From JBAXPW01 sp037132015 (GTDB lineage: Bacteria; Patescibacteriota; Microgenomatia; UBA1406; GWC2-37-13): a stretch of DNA of 38,445 nt. The stretch lies in assembly GCA_037132015.1 (NCBI GenBank), contig JBAXPW010000006.1:1-38445 (forward strand), written 5' to 3'. The notes below the pieces were generated by a model. It saw nothing but the letters and a program-made list of their open reading frames with translations, was not told where the DNA came from and made no database searches. How positions within the stretch are numbered: the first letter of the stretch is position 1; every line of letters starts with the position of its first letter. Position numbers and translations under genes: made by a program. This document shows positions 8,059 to 16,991 of this stretch, piece after piece.

Positions 8059-9858
8059 TTATGTGTTATCCATCACTGCCCCAGTATTCGCACTCAAGAC
8101 GTGTTGTGCATATCTACCTAACCAGCCTCTTTTTATTTTTGGAATAAATACAGGAAGTTTTTTCTTTCTTTCTTCAATTTCTTTATCTGAAATTTGTACA
8201 TTCATCGTTCGCTTTTCAGCATCAATCTCTATAACATCCCCATCTTTTATAATTGCAATTGTTCCCCCAGATGCTGCTTCGGGCGAAATATGTCCGATAC
8301 AAAGACCTCGTGTTCCTCCCGAAAATCTACCATCTGTGATCAATGCAGATCGAATACCTCGGCCTTTTAAGGCTGATGTTGGTGATAGCATTTCTTGCAT
8401 TCCCGGACCACCCTTTGGACCTTCATATCGGATAACAACTACATTACCATCAATAACTTCTCCTTTTAATATTGCTTTTAATGCATCCTCTTGAGAATCA
8501 TAGCACTTTGCGGTTCCGGTAAATTGCATCATATCTTTATCAACTCCAGCAGTTTTTACCACTCCACCTTCTGGTGCAATATTTCCATACAAGATTGCTA
8601 GTCCTCCCGTTTGTGTAAATGCATTTTCTCCTGTTCTAATAACATCACCATCAGGATCTGGGGCATTCATCACATAATCTTCTAGTGATCCTGTACATGT
8701 TTGTAAATCAAGATTTAATGGTGCACGACCATCTACATGAATTGCCTTTAATATTGCAGCAATTCCACCTACTCGGTGCACATCTTCTACATGTACATCG
8801 GGTCTCGAAGGTGAAACTTTACACACATTTGGAGTAACGGCAGATAATTCATTCAATCGATTTAATTCATATTCTATCCCTGCTTCACGCGCAAGAGCTA
8901 AAGTATGTAATACAGTATTCGTTGATCCTCCCATTGCAAGATCAAGAATAAATGCATTATCAAGAGATTCTTGTGTAACGATATCACTTGGTCGAATATC
9001 ATTCTTTAATACAAAGTCAATTGCTGTAGCAACTTTTTCAACAAGATCTACTCTTTCTGGATTTACTTCCCATTCTGTTTTTTCTTTGTTTGTCCATCGT
9101 GCTGCTGGAATACTTCCATTCCCAGGAAGAGCTAATCCGATAGCCTCTGCAAGACAGTTCATAGAATTTGCAGTAAACATTCCTGCACAACTTCCGCATG
9201 TTTGACATGCAGAACCTGCCAATTTTTCAAGCTCATTTTCGGTCATTTTTCCTGATGCATGCTTACCAACTCCTTCAAAAACCGTAATCAAATCTGTTCC
9301 ATTTTGACCCGCTAACATTGGTCCACCACTTAAATAAATTGCCGGAATATCAATACGAACCATTGCGTTTAACATACCAGGAACTATTTTGTCGCAGTTA
9401 CCAATACCAACCCACGCATCACATGGATGAGCTCCAATAATTGTTTCGATCTGATCTGTAATAAGTTCGCGAGAAGGTAATGAATACTTCATTCCAAAAT
9501 GTCCCATCGCAATTCCATCATCAACGGCTCCTCCAATATTTGCATACCACACGTTATACCCTTTTGCTTTTAATGCAGTAACCATTTTTTCACCTAAAAC
9601 ATTAAGATGTGCATGTCCCGGAATTTGAGTTGTATATGAATTGATTACTGTAACAAAAGGCTTTTTTCTATCAGAGATTTTTTCTATTACTCCTGCTGCT
9701 ATCATCAATGATGCTGCTGGTAACATATGTATTCCTTCTGCGACTATGCGACTTCCGCGCTTTTGAACATTTGCAATTCCTTCATTCACAGCTTCCTTTT
9801 TATTAGATCCACAACAACAATTCCCACAGCTTCCTCCACAACAATCATCGCTTTTCAT
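8059..9858 (-). CDS. ilvD: Dihydroxy-acid dehydratase with Cys-rich N-terminal tail
   Basis: Dehydrates 2,3-dihydroxy-isovalerate and its 3-methylvalerate homologue to the 2-oxo acids, using an iron-sulfur cluster. The conserved domain runs from about residue 30 to 599. Cluster-ligand regions are seen as GNCDKIVPGM and CQTCGSCAGMFTANSM, with DLAMGGSTNTVLH and ITDGRFSGGTRGLCIGH later. The first 18 residues carry six cysteines (positions 6, 7, 11, 14, 15, 16) in DDCCGGSCGNCCCGS, which is not a usual IlvD feature. No other ATG lies between the start and the conserved domain (the next Met is residue 45, inside it), so the tail looks genuine. A TACAAT box 14 nt before the ATG could be an internal promoter. 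Confidence 0.95.
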   Translation of the reverse strand: MKSDDCCGGSCGNCCCGSNKKEAVNEGIANVQKRGSRIVAEGIHMLPAASLMIAAGVIEKISDRKKPFVTVINSYTTQIPGHAHLNVLGEKMVTALKAKGYNVWYANIGGAVDDGIAMGHFGMKYSLPSRELITDQIETIIGAHPCDAWVGIGNCDKIVPGMLNAMVRIDIPAIYLSGGPMLAGQNGTDLITVFEGVGKHASGKMTENELEKLAGSACQTCGSCAGMFTANSMNCLAEAIGLALPGNGSIPAARWTNKEKTEWEVNPERVDLVEKVATAIDFVLKNDIRPSDIVTQESLDNAFILDLAMGGSTNTVLHTLALAREAGIEYELNRLNELSAVTPNVCKVSPSRPDVHVEDVHRVGGIAAILKAIHVDGRAPLNLDLQTCTGSLEDYVMNAPDPDGDVIRTGENAFTQTGGLAILYGNIAPEGGVVKTAGVDKDMMQFTGTAKCYDSQEDALKAILKGEVIDGNVVVIRYEGPKGGPGMQEMLSPTSALKGRGIRSALITDGRFSGGTRGLCIGHISPEAASGGTIAIIKDGDVIEIDAEKRTMNVQISDKEIEERKKKLPVFIPKIKRGWLGRYAQHVLSANTGAVMDNT

Positions 9859-9879
9859 AGTCGTAAATAAAAATTGTAA

Positions 9880-11130
9880 CTAATATAAATTATTTATTTC
9901 ATTTCCAATTATTATTAAACCCTCTTCAACTATTTTTTCATCCATTGCATACGATATACGGATACATTCATTTTTATGTTGCCATTCTTCATCAAATCCT
10001 GGAAAAAAGTAATGTCCGGGAACAATTAACACACCTTTTTGTTTTAAACTTTGGTATAACTCTTGAGAGGAGATTGATAAATGTTCACACCATAACCATA
10101 TAAATAATGCCCCTTCACTTTTATGAATATGATACGGAATATCATCTCTAATTACATCTTTTAATATTTTTATAGCATGCTCTGATTTTTTTTGATAATA
10201 CGGCCTTATTATATTTTGAGCTATATCGGTAATACGTCCGGACTGTAGTATTGGAGTTACTAAATGCTGTCCCAATGTTCCTGTTGAAAGTGAAACTATT
10301 GCATTTATACTTGAGAGAGCATGTGATATTTCTTCATTTGCAATAACAATAGAGGTACGAGTTGATGGTAATCCTAATTTAGATAAACTCATCACATAAA
10401 TCATGTTATGTGTCCAAATCGGTTTTGCTTCAGTAAAAATAATAGAGGGGAAGGGTAACCCATATGCATTATCAAGAATAAATGGAATATGATTTTTTTC
10501 TGCTATCTCGGCCAATCTCGTTACTTCTTCCTCAGTAATAACATTTCCTGTGGGATTCGTTGGTCGAGAAATACAAATTGCTCCAATGTCATCTATAACA
10601 TTCAAGGATTCAAAATTAATTTTATATTTATATGTGTGTTTATCAATATGTTCTATAAGTGGTTTAACACCTACAAGAGAATCTTCTTCTATACATTGAT
10701 CAGCATATCCAATATATTCAGGCACAATAGGAAGTAATATTTTTTTCTTTGAACCATTCGACATCGTGCCTGCAATCAAATTAAACAGAAAATAAAAGGA
10801 AGTTTGACTTCCATTGAGTATTGATATATTTTTGTTTGTAATACCCCATTGATATTGGCAATTTATAAAATCAACCATTGCTTGTATAAATGTAATATCT
10901 CCTTGAGGTGTGGTATAGTTACCAATCATCGACTCAAATTCATTTGATGTATTGAGAATGATATTCATTTGTTCCCTCCACAATAAATCGATTTCTGGAA
11001 TATGAGCAGGATTGCCACCACCAAGCATTTTCATATTTTGTTGTCCAGACATAGCTTTGCCAAGATCATCCATCAACTGATGTATGCCTGACATTTGTGT
11101 ATATTTTTGTCCAAACTTAGTTAATTGCAT
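9880..11130 (-). CDS. avtA: Valine-pyruvate aminotransferase (AvtA-like)
   Basis: A PLP-dependent fold-type I aminotransferase of 416 residues. It matches the E. coli AvtA pattern from memory over its whole length: MLGGGNPAHIPE near the N-terminus, NGSQTSFYFLFNLIAG, PEYIGYAD, SRPTNPTGNVIT, the DNAYGLPFP loop, the Schiff-base lysine in MSLSKLGLPSTR, and VPGHYFFPG near the C-terminus. AvtA moves the amino group between valine and pyruvate/alanine. It is a second route to valine alongside IlvE and could help balance alanine. It starts 2 nt after the ilvA stop, implying cotranscription. Confidence 0.9.
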   Translation of the reverse strand: MQLTKFGQKYTQMSGIHQLMDDLGKAMSGQQNMKMLGGGNPAHIPEIDLLWREQMNIILNTSNEFESMIGNYTTPQGDITFIQAMVDFINCQYQWGITNKNISILNGSQTSFYFLFNLIAGTMSNGSKKKILLPIVPEYIGYADQCIEEDSLVGVKPLIEHIDKHTYKYKINFESLNVIDDIGAICISRPTNPTGNVITEEEVTRLAEIAEKNHIPFILDNAYGLPFPSIIFTEAKPIWTHNMIYVMSLSKLGLPSTRTSIVIANEEISHALSSINAIVSLSTGTLGQHLVTPILQSGRITDIAQNIIRPYYQKKSEHAIKILKDVIRDDIPYHIHKSEGALFIWLWCEHLSISSQELYQSLKQKGVLIVPGHYFFPGFDEEWQHKNECIRISYAMDEKIVEEGLIIIGNEINNLY

Positions 11131-11132
11131 AG

Positions 11133-12380
11133 TTAACTTACTAATAGATGATAACTTAAATCATCTGGTGTAATTTTTCTTATATTAATTCCTATTTTTT
11201 CCAAGCGTTCAAGTAATGGATATAAATCATCCTTGTATTTTAATTCAATACCAACTAATGCGGGTCCTTTTTCTTTATTATTTCGCTTATAATATTCAAA
11301 TAGTGTTATATCGTCGTCAGGGCCCAAACAATCATGTAAAAAAGCCCGAAGCTGACCTGGTTTTTGTGCAAATTCAACTATAAAATAATGTTTTAATCCT
11401 TTATATAAAAGACTACGTTCAATTATCTCTGCATATCGGGATATATCATTATTTCCTCCACTCAATATACAAACAACGGTCTTTCCTTTTATTTCGTGTT
11501 TAATACTGTCAAGTGCTGTTATAGAGACCGCTCCTGCTGGTTCTGCAATAATACCATCTTTCTGATATAACTCAATCATCTCTGTGCAAATTTTTCCTTC
11601 AGGAACAGAAATGATATCATCAACATATTTTTCACATAACAAAAATGTCAAATCTCCTGCTGTTTTTACTGCAACACCATCTGCAAATGTATCAATTTTA
11701 TCAAGTGTTACTACTTTACCTGCTTTTCTCGCTTCAAGCATCTCTGCTGCTCCATCTGGTTCAGCCCCGATTACTTTTATTTTACTATTTGATTGTTTAA
11801 TGTATGAAGCAACGCCAGATATTAACCCACCTCCACCTATTGGCACCACTACTACATCAACTTTTCCATCAAGATCATTATAAAATTCATGAGCAACTGT
11901 TCCCTGACCTGCGATAACCAATGGATCATTAAATGGATGGACAAAAATAGCATTGTGTTCTTTGCAATACGTTTCTGCGGTTATCTTAGATGCATCAAAT
12001 GTATCTCCTGTTAATTGAATTTCAACAAACGTATCTCCAAAATATTGCACTTTTTCTACCTTTTGTCTCGGTGTTGTAGCAGGCATAAAGATTACTCCTT
12101 TTATCTTCAAAGCAGAGCAGGCATATGCTACTCCTTGCGCGTGGTTTCCTGCACTTGCAGTAACAACACCTCGCTTTTTTTCTTCATCTGTAAGAGATGC
12201 AATTTTATTGTATGCTCCTCGAATTTTGAATGATCTCACTTCCTGTAAATCTTCTCGCTTAATATAAATATCTGCATTATATTTTTTTGATAATCGTTTT
12301 GAATACTGAAGAGGTGTTTTGTGTACAATACCTTTCAATAACTCTGATGCCTTATTTATTTCTTGAATCGAAATATTCAT
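11133..12380 (-). CDS. ilvA: Threonine dehydratase with short ACT-like regulatory domain
   Basis: Deaminates threonine to 2-oxobutyrate, the entry step to isoleucine. The 415-residue protein has a PLP catalytic domain (about 1-320) with the lysine in RSFKIRGAYNK, the GGGGLISG phosphate loop and SGGNNDI. A single C-terminal ACT-like domain follows (about 330-415, starting KHYFIVEFAQKPGQLRAFL). This is the shorter form, not the two-domain E. coli biosynthetic form of about 514 residues. The regulatory domain suggests isoleucine feedback, as known for the family. It starts 6 nt after leuA ends and is followed 2 nt later by avtA. Confidence 0.94.
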   Translation of the reverse strand: MNISIQEINKASELLKGIVHKTPLQYSKRLSKKYNADIYIKREDLQEVRSFKIRGAYNKIASLTDEEKKRGVVTASAGNHAQGVAYACSALKIKGVIFMPATTPRQKVEKVQYFGDTFVEIQLTGDTFDASKITAETYCKEHNAIFVHPFNDPLVIAGQGTVAHEFYNDLDGKVDVVVVPIGGGGLISGVASYIKQSNSKIKVIGAEPDGAAEMLEARKAGKVVTLDKIDTFADGVAVKTAGDLTFLLCEKYVDDIISVPEGKICTEMIELYQKDGIIAEPAGAVSITALDSIKHEIKGKTVVCILSGGNNDISRYAEIIERSLLYKGLKHYFIVEFAQKPGQLRAFLHDCLGPDDDITLFEYYKRNNKEKGPALVGIELKYKDDLYPLLERLEKIGINIRKITPDDLSYHLLVS

Positions 12381-12386
12381 AAAAGT

Positions 12387-13874
12387 TTATAAAATTTTAT
12401 TTAGACCGTCTATATAGGCTTTAACTGATGCAACAATAATGTCTGTATCAGCTCCGAATCCATAATATATTGATCCCTTTGAACTAAGTTGAATGTGAAC
12501 TTTCCCTGTATCATCGCTTCCTTTTGTAATAGCCTGAACCAAAAACTCTTCGAGTGTTACTTCCTTTTGTATCATCTCATTTATCGCTACAAATGCTGCA
12601 TCCACTGGACCATTTCCCGTCTTCGAAGACTGCATTTCTTTACCGTTTAAGATGATTTTTACAGTTGCCATAGGTGTCAAGGGCTCGCCACATATTACCT
12701 CAACCATTTTTAGTTCAATTTTTTTTAAGGTAGCATCACTTCCCATTAAAATGTGCAGGTCTTCCTGACCAATTTCTTTTTTCTTATCTGCAAGAATCAA
12801 AAACGCTTTATACACTTCATCTAACTTTTCTTGATCAACAGAGTATCCTATTTGCTCTAAATGATGTTTTAATGCCGCTCTTCCAGATCTTGCAGTCAAA
12901 ATAATTGCTGATACAACTCCTACATCTGCTGGATCTATGATTTCATAATTTTCACGATTTTTCAAAACTCCATCTTGATGAATTCCGGAAGAATGTGCAA
13001 ATGCATTGCGACCAACAATTGCTTTATTTGCTTGTACTGGCATTCTCATGAGCCGAGAAACTAATCTACTTACATTCATTATTTGTTTTGTATTTATATT
13101 TGTTTCAAAACCATAACTTTTATGTGTCTTTAATGTCATTGCAACTTCCTCTAATGATGTGTTTCCTGCACGTTCACCAATACCATTCATCGTTACTTCC
13201 ACTTGTCGCACTCCATTTAATACACCAGCTATCGTATTTGCTGTTGCCATACCTAAATCATTATGACAATGTGCAGAAATAATTGCCTTGTCAATATTTT
13301 TTACATGTTCAACAAGGTATTTTATTTTCTCTCCATACTCATGAGGTAAACAATATCCAATTGTGTCTGGTATATTAACAACCGTTGCACCAGCAGAAAT
13401 AACTGCTTCAACCATTTTTGCTAAAAACTCAATATCTGCTCTCGTTGCATCTTCAGCATAAAATTCAACATCCTCTACAAATGATTTAGCATACTTCACT
13501 GCTTCAACTGCTCTCACTAGGATCTCTTCTCGAGTTGACTTAAATTTATGCTTTATATGCATATCAGAAGCGCCAATACCAGTATGGATCCGTTTTCTTT
13601 TAGCAAACTTCAGAGCTTCAGAAGCACATTCAATATCAGCCTTCACTGCTCTGGTTAATCCACAAATGATAGGATTAGATACTGCCTTAGAAATCTCCAC
13701 TACTGATTTAAAATCTCCAGGACTAGAAATTGGAAATCCTGCTTCAATAACATCTACACCTAGAAGTTCAAGCGATTTTGCTACTTCAATTTTTTCTACC
13801 GTATTTAACTGACAGCCTGGGACTTGTTCCCCATCTCTCAGCGTCGTATCAAAGACATATACTCGATTATTCAT
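12387..13874 (-). CDS. leuA: 2-isopropylmalate synthase
   Basis: Condenses acetyl-CoA with 2-oxoisovalerate, the committed step of leucine synthesis. At 495 residues it has a TIM-barrel catalytic domain (1 to about 290, with DTTLRDGEQVPG at the start and the metal-binding HCHNDLG), a subdomain with AFAHSSGIHQDG, and a C-terminal leucine-binding regulatory domain from about 385. The gene is preceded by two hairpins and a TATAAT box 13 nt before its ATG, so it may have its own transcriptional control within the unit. ilvA follows 6 nt after its stop. Confidence 0.96.
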   Translation of the reverse strand: MNNRVYVFDTTLRDGEQVPGCQLNTVEKIEVAKSLELLGVDVIEAGFPISSPGDFKSVVEISKAVSNPIICGLTRAVKADIECASEALKFAKRKRIHTGIGASDMHIKHKFKSTREEILVRAVEAVKYAKSFVEDVEFYAEDATRADIEFLAKMVEAVISAGATVVNIPDTIGYCLPHEYGEKIKYLVEHVKNIDKAIISAHCHNDLGMATANTIAGVLNGVRQVEVTMNGIGERAGNTSLEEVAMTLKTHKSYGFETNINTKQIMNVSRLVSRLMRMPVQANKAIVGRNAFAHSSGIHQDGVLKNRENYEIIDPADVGVVSAIILTARSGRAALKHHLEQIGYSVDQEKLDEVYKAFLILADKKKEIGQEDLHILMGSDATLKKIELKMVEVICGEPLTPMATVKIILNGKEMQSSKTGNGPVDAAFVAINEMIQKEVTLEEFLVQAITKGSDDTGKVHIQLSSKGSIYYGFGADTDIIVASVKAYIDGLNKIL

Positions 13875-13892
13875 ATATCGCTTGAAAATTAT

Positions 13893-13949
13893 AAAACAGA
13901 GATCTAGAACTCATTCTAAACCTCTGTTTTCCCCCCACAAAGTGAGGGG
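13893..13949 (-). promoter_or_regulatory. Two hairpins between ilvC and leuA
   Basis: On the minus strand, the stop of ilvC is followed by a GC-rich hairpin (3' arm 13931-13935, 5' arm CCCC[T]CAC ending at 13949) and then a 9-bp perfect stem: AAAACAGAG (13922-13930 read in reverse) with CTCTGTTTT (13893-13901), around a 20-nt loop. The second stem runs into the U-rich ATAATTTTC. The arrangement suggests partial termination or RNA processing between ilvC and leuA. TATAAT overlaps the base of the second stem, so a leuA promoter could start there. Confidence 0.4.
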
Positions 13950-13957
13950 ATTAACAA

Positions 13958-15007
13958 TCATTTCTGATTTTCTGGTCTTAATGCACGAACTTGTTTTCCT
14001 GTTTTCCACATTTCAGAATTGGCAATGGTATCAAGTTCTTTCTTTAATCCTTCGCGATAATCAGTTTTACTATTTGCTTCAATCGTTATACGTGCTTCAT
14101 TTCCTGTTTTCACACTTTCGTACAATTCTTCAAAGACTGGTTCTGTAGCCTTTTTGAATTTACCCTTCCAATCAAGAGCTCCACGTTGAGCCGTTGTTGA
14201 ACAATTTGCAAACATCCAATCCATACCATTTTCACCGATCAATGGGATCAAACTCTGAGTGGCTTCCTCAACAGTTTCATTAAATGCTTCTGATGGACTA
14301 TGTCCCATTTTGCGTAATAATTCGTATTGTGCTTCCATCAATCCTGCAATTGCACCCATGAGCACTCCTCGCTCACCTGTCAAATCAGAATAGACTTCTT
14401 TTTCAAATGTTGTTTCAAAAAGATAACCAGATCCAACACCGATACCCATAGCTAGAACACGATCTTTAGCTTTGCCAGTGGCATCCTGAAATATGGCATA
14501 ACTGGAATTTATTCCTTTACCTGATTGAAAAGCTTTACGAACGGTACGACCTGATCCCTTTGGTGCTGCTAAAATCACATCTACATCAGTAGGAGGAATA
14601 ATGCCTGTTTGTTCTTTGTACGTAATACCAAATCCATGTGAAAAATAAAGAGCCTTCCCTTTTGTAAGTTGTGCTTTGATAGTTGGCCATGATTGAATTT
14701 GTCCTGCATCTGATAAAAGATAACAAATGATCGATCCTTTTTTTGATGCTTCTTCTACTTCAAATAATGTTTTACCTTCTACCCATCCATCTGCAACTGC
14801 TTTATCCCATGACTTGCCACCTTTGCGCTGACCGACTATCACATTAAGTCCATTATCACGCATGTTTAAAGCTTGAGCAGGTCCCTGCACGCCATAGCCA
14901 ATGACAGCAACGGTCTCTTTTTTTAATACTTCCTTTGCTTTTTCCAAAGGAAATTCTTCACGGGTTACGACGTTTTCAACAACGCCTCCAAAATTCATCT
15001 GAGCCAT
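13958..15007 (-). CDS. ilvC: Ketol-acid reductoisomerase (acetohydroxyacid isomeroreductase)
   Basis: Converts acetolactate and acetohydroxybutyrate to the dihydroxy acids, using NAD(P)H and Mg2+. I start at the ATG at 15007 (MAQMNFGGVVENVVTREEF), giving 349 residues; the frame runs 48 nt further upstream without family similarity. Features: nucleotide loop VIGYGVQGPAQALNMRDNG, VAPKGSG-type segment seen as AAPKGSGRTVRKAF, LFETTFEKEVYSDLTGERGVLMGAIAG, and the C-terminal EEATQSLIPLI. The N-terminal pattern resembles, from memory, the Bacteroidota type of IlvC more than the short firmicute type, a possible sign of transfer. Confidence 0.95.
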   Translation of the reverse strand: MAQMNFGGVVENVVTREEFPLEKAKEVLKKETVAVIGYGVQGPAQALNMRDNGLNVIVGQRKGGKSWDKAVADGWVEGKTLFEVEEASKKGSIICYLLSDAGQIQSWPTIKAQLTKGKALYFSHGFGITYKEQTGIIPPTDVDVILAAPKGSGRTVRKAFQSGKGINSSYAIFQDATGKAKDRVLAMGIGVGSGYLFETTFEKEVYSDLTGERGVLMGAIAGLMEAQYELLRKMGHSPSEAFNETVEEATQSLIPLIGENGMDWMFANCSTTAQRGALDWKGKFKKATEPVFEELYESVKTGNEARITIEANSKTDYREGLKKELDTIANSEMWKTGKQVRALRPENQK

Positions 15008-15062
15008 AAAAATAAAACAAATTAATAATATCGAATTCCGAAGATCAAAACTCAAAACAATT

Positions 15063-15278
15063 CTAAAAATACAATACTGATTTAATAAAAATTAAAATAA
15101 GTAATACTAAATTAATCAGATTCATTGTTCCGATTAATGTGAAAAGTGTCCCTAATATAAATACTGCTACTTTTAATATTTTGTTTTTTCCTTGATGTAT
15201 CTTTATTGACCACTTAGAAAAAGTAAATATATAAGCAATGCCTAAATACACGGTTGACAAAAATACTGCTTTAATCAT
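15063..15278 (-). CDS. Small two-helix membrane protein of unknown function
   Basis: A 71-residue protein with two hydrophobic segments (about residues 3-20, and 35-70, which is long enough to fold back), separated by a basic stretch KWSIKIHQGKNKILK. Its ATG overlaps the stop of the IlvN-aminotransferase fusion as ATGA, implying translational coupling, and ilvC follows 55 nt later. I do not recognise the family. Its position suggests a link with branched-chain synthesis or transport, but this rests on context alone. Confidence 0.6.
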   Translation of the reverse strand: MIKAVFLSTVYLGIAYIFTFSKWSIKIHQGKNKILKVAVFILGTLFTLIGTMNLINLVLLILIFIKSVLYF

Positions 15279-16951
15279 ACTAAGCCATTTACATATGTAA
15301 CTAATCGTCTCATTCCTTCTCTCAATTGATCTTCCTCACATCCGTAAGAGATGCGTAAATGATTTTCACCACCAAGACCAAACGCAGATCCGGGAACCAC
15401 TGCAACCTTAGCATTATTCACAAGTTCTACTGCAAAATCGTAATCTTCAATCTCAAAGTTTACTTTTATAAATGCATAATATGCTCCCTCTGGTTGAACT
15501 AAACTTAATTTATCTGTTTTTAATAATTCTTCCATCACTATTGCACGTCGCTTTTCAAACTGATTTTTGAAATATTCCACATCCTTTTTATCTCCTTGGA
15601 TTGCGGATAATGCAGCATATTGTGAAACAGCAGTAGGACAGGTTACAAAGCTATCATGCAACTTAAAGATCTGTTTAGTAATTTCTTTGCTTGCAATAAT
15701 ATACCCAATTCTCCATCCCGTCATAGCATATGATTTAGAAACTCCTTGTATAGTAATCGTTCGATCTTTGACTTCAGGAAAACTTCCAATGCTAATATGT
15801 TTTCTTCCATCGTAGATAAAATATTCATATATCTCATCTGTGATAATATATAAATTATATTTTATTGCTATACGTGCGATCTCTTTTAATTCTATTTGTG
15901 TATACACCTTTCCTGTTGGGTTACAAGGATTTGTAACTAATATTGCTTTTGTATTTTGTGTGATTGCGCCTTCGAGTTGTTTGGGATCGAATTCCCAACC
16001 TCTATCTGTTTCATTAAGAGCTACATAAATAGGCTTTCCACCATGTTTTGCAATTCTGGTCTGAGTAATATGCGTAGCATAATCTGGTGATAAAACAACT
16101 AATTCATCTTCTGGATTCATGAGCGACATAAAAATGGCCATTAATGCTTCTATAGCTCCATGAGTTACAATCACTTGATCAGAATTTGCATCAATATTAT
16201 TATCTTTTTTTATTTTTTTACTTATTGCGTCCCTTAATTCCTGAATACCATACCCTGTTGTATATTTATCAGCCAATCCTTTATTAATCGCATCAATAGC
16301 TCCATCACAAATATGTTTTGGTGTAGCAAATGAGGGAATTCCTTGTGCTAATGAGATCACACCTTCTTTTGATCTTGCCATTAATTCAATTCGCTTAATA
16401 GCAGATACCTCTATCGATGAAGCAGTATGTGATACTCCTTTTTTTAGAGATGCAAATTTCCCTTCAAACTCTATATCTCCTTTTAGAACTGCAATCCTTC
16501 CTGATCGGACAAATTCACGAATTCCAAAGGGTTTGAGTAATATATATAGAGAGTTTATCTGATCCTCACTACCAGTCTTTTCCACTACCAAACTGTCGTC
16601 AGTAACATATATTACTTTTCCACTAAATAGTGAGACTAAATCTTCTACTTCACGACGTTTTTCTGGATTTTTTGTCGTAACTTTAATAAATGCAATCTCT
16701 TTAAATATCAACTCATCATCTTTCTTCTCCATCGATTTATATACTTCAATGACCCGATAAAGCTGTTTAACTATCTTCTCTATAGTTTGATCATCTGCTT
16801 CAATGGTAATAGTGAATCTTGAAATTCCTTTACGTTCTGTCTCTGAAACAGTGAGACTCTCAACATTTATTTTCCTTCTTAAAAATACATCAGACAATCT
16901 ATTTAACACTCCCGGTGTGTTATGAGTAAAAGCGATAATTGTATATCTCAT
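15275..16951 (-). CDS. Fusion of acetolactate synthase regulatory subunit (IlvN/H) and class I aminotransferase
   Basis: A 558-residue two-part protein. Residues 1-160 are a full acetohydroxyacid synthase small subunit: an ACT domain (HNTPGVLNRLSDVFLRRKINVESLTV), then the second domain ending GIREFVRSGRIAVLKGD. The residues matching the valine-site Asn11, Gly14 and Asn29 of E. coli IlvH are present at identical positions. After a linker (161-180), residues 181-558 are a complete fold-type I aspartate/aromatic-type aminotransferase with LAQGIPSF, NPCNPTGKVY, TDEIYEYF, the Schiff-base lysine K406 in GVSKSYAMTGWRIGY and a C-terminal HLRISYG. The frame is continuous, with no stop or shift at the junction. 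The gene sits directly after ilvB, as a normal ilvN would. The aminotransferase substrate is unknown; it could supply Phe/Tyr, since no separate aromatic aminotransferase is seen. Confidence 0.92.
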   Translation of the reverse strand: MRYTIIAFTHNTPGVLNRLSDVFLRRKINVESLTVSETERKGISRFTITIEADDQTIEKIVKQLYRVIEVYKSMEKKDDELIFKEIAFIKVTTKNPEKRREVEDLVSLFSGKVIYVTDDSLVVEKTGSEDQINSLYILLKPFGIREFVRSGRIAVLKGDIEFEGKFASLKKGVSHTASSIEVSAIKRIELMARSKEGVISLAQGIPSFATPKHICDGAIDAINKGLADKYTTGYGIQELRDAISKKIKKDNNIDANSDQVIVTHGAIEALMAIFMSLMNPEDELVVLSPDYATHITQTRIAKHGGKPIYVALNETDRGWEFDPKQLEGAITQNTKAILVTNPCNPTGKVYTQIELKEIARIAIKYNLYIITDEIYEYFIYDGRKHISIGSFPEVKDRTITIQGVSKSYAMTGWRIGYIIASKEITKQIFKLHDSFVTCPTAVSQYAALSAIQGDKKDVEYFKNQFEKRRAIVMEELLKTDKLSLVQPEGAYYAFIKVNFEIEDYDFAVELVNNAKVAVVPGSAFGLGGENHLRISYGCEEDQLREGMRRLVTYVNGLV

Positions 16952-16991
16952 AATTTTTTAAAATAAAAAAAATATTGTGTAATATCATGCA

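Noticed and set aside
8063..8494. A 143-codon plus-strand frame opposite ilvD.
   Set aside because: It is the complement of well-conserved IlvD codons and has no recognisable domain or promoter.
15008..15055. An N-terminal extension of IlvC resembling a signal peptide.
   Set aside because: IlvC is cytoplasmic and the family starts at MAQMNFGG; the extension is open frame by chance.
15275..15277. Possible recoded TGA (glycine) as in Absconditabacteria/Gracilibacteria.
   Set aside because: The fusion protein, ilvC and trpE all end properly in TGA at the expected C-terminus, with ATGA overlaps to the next gene.
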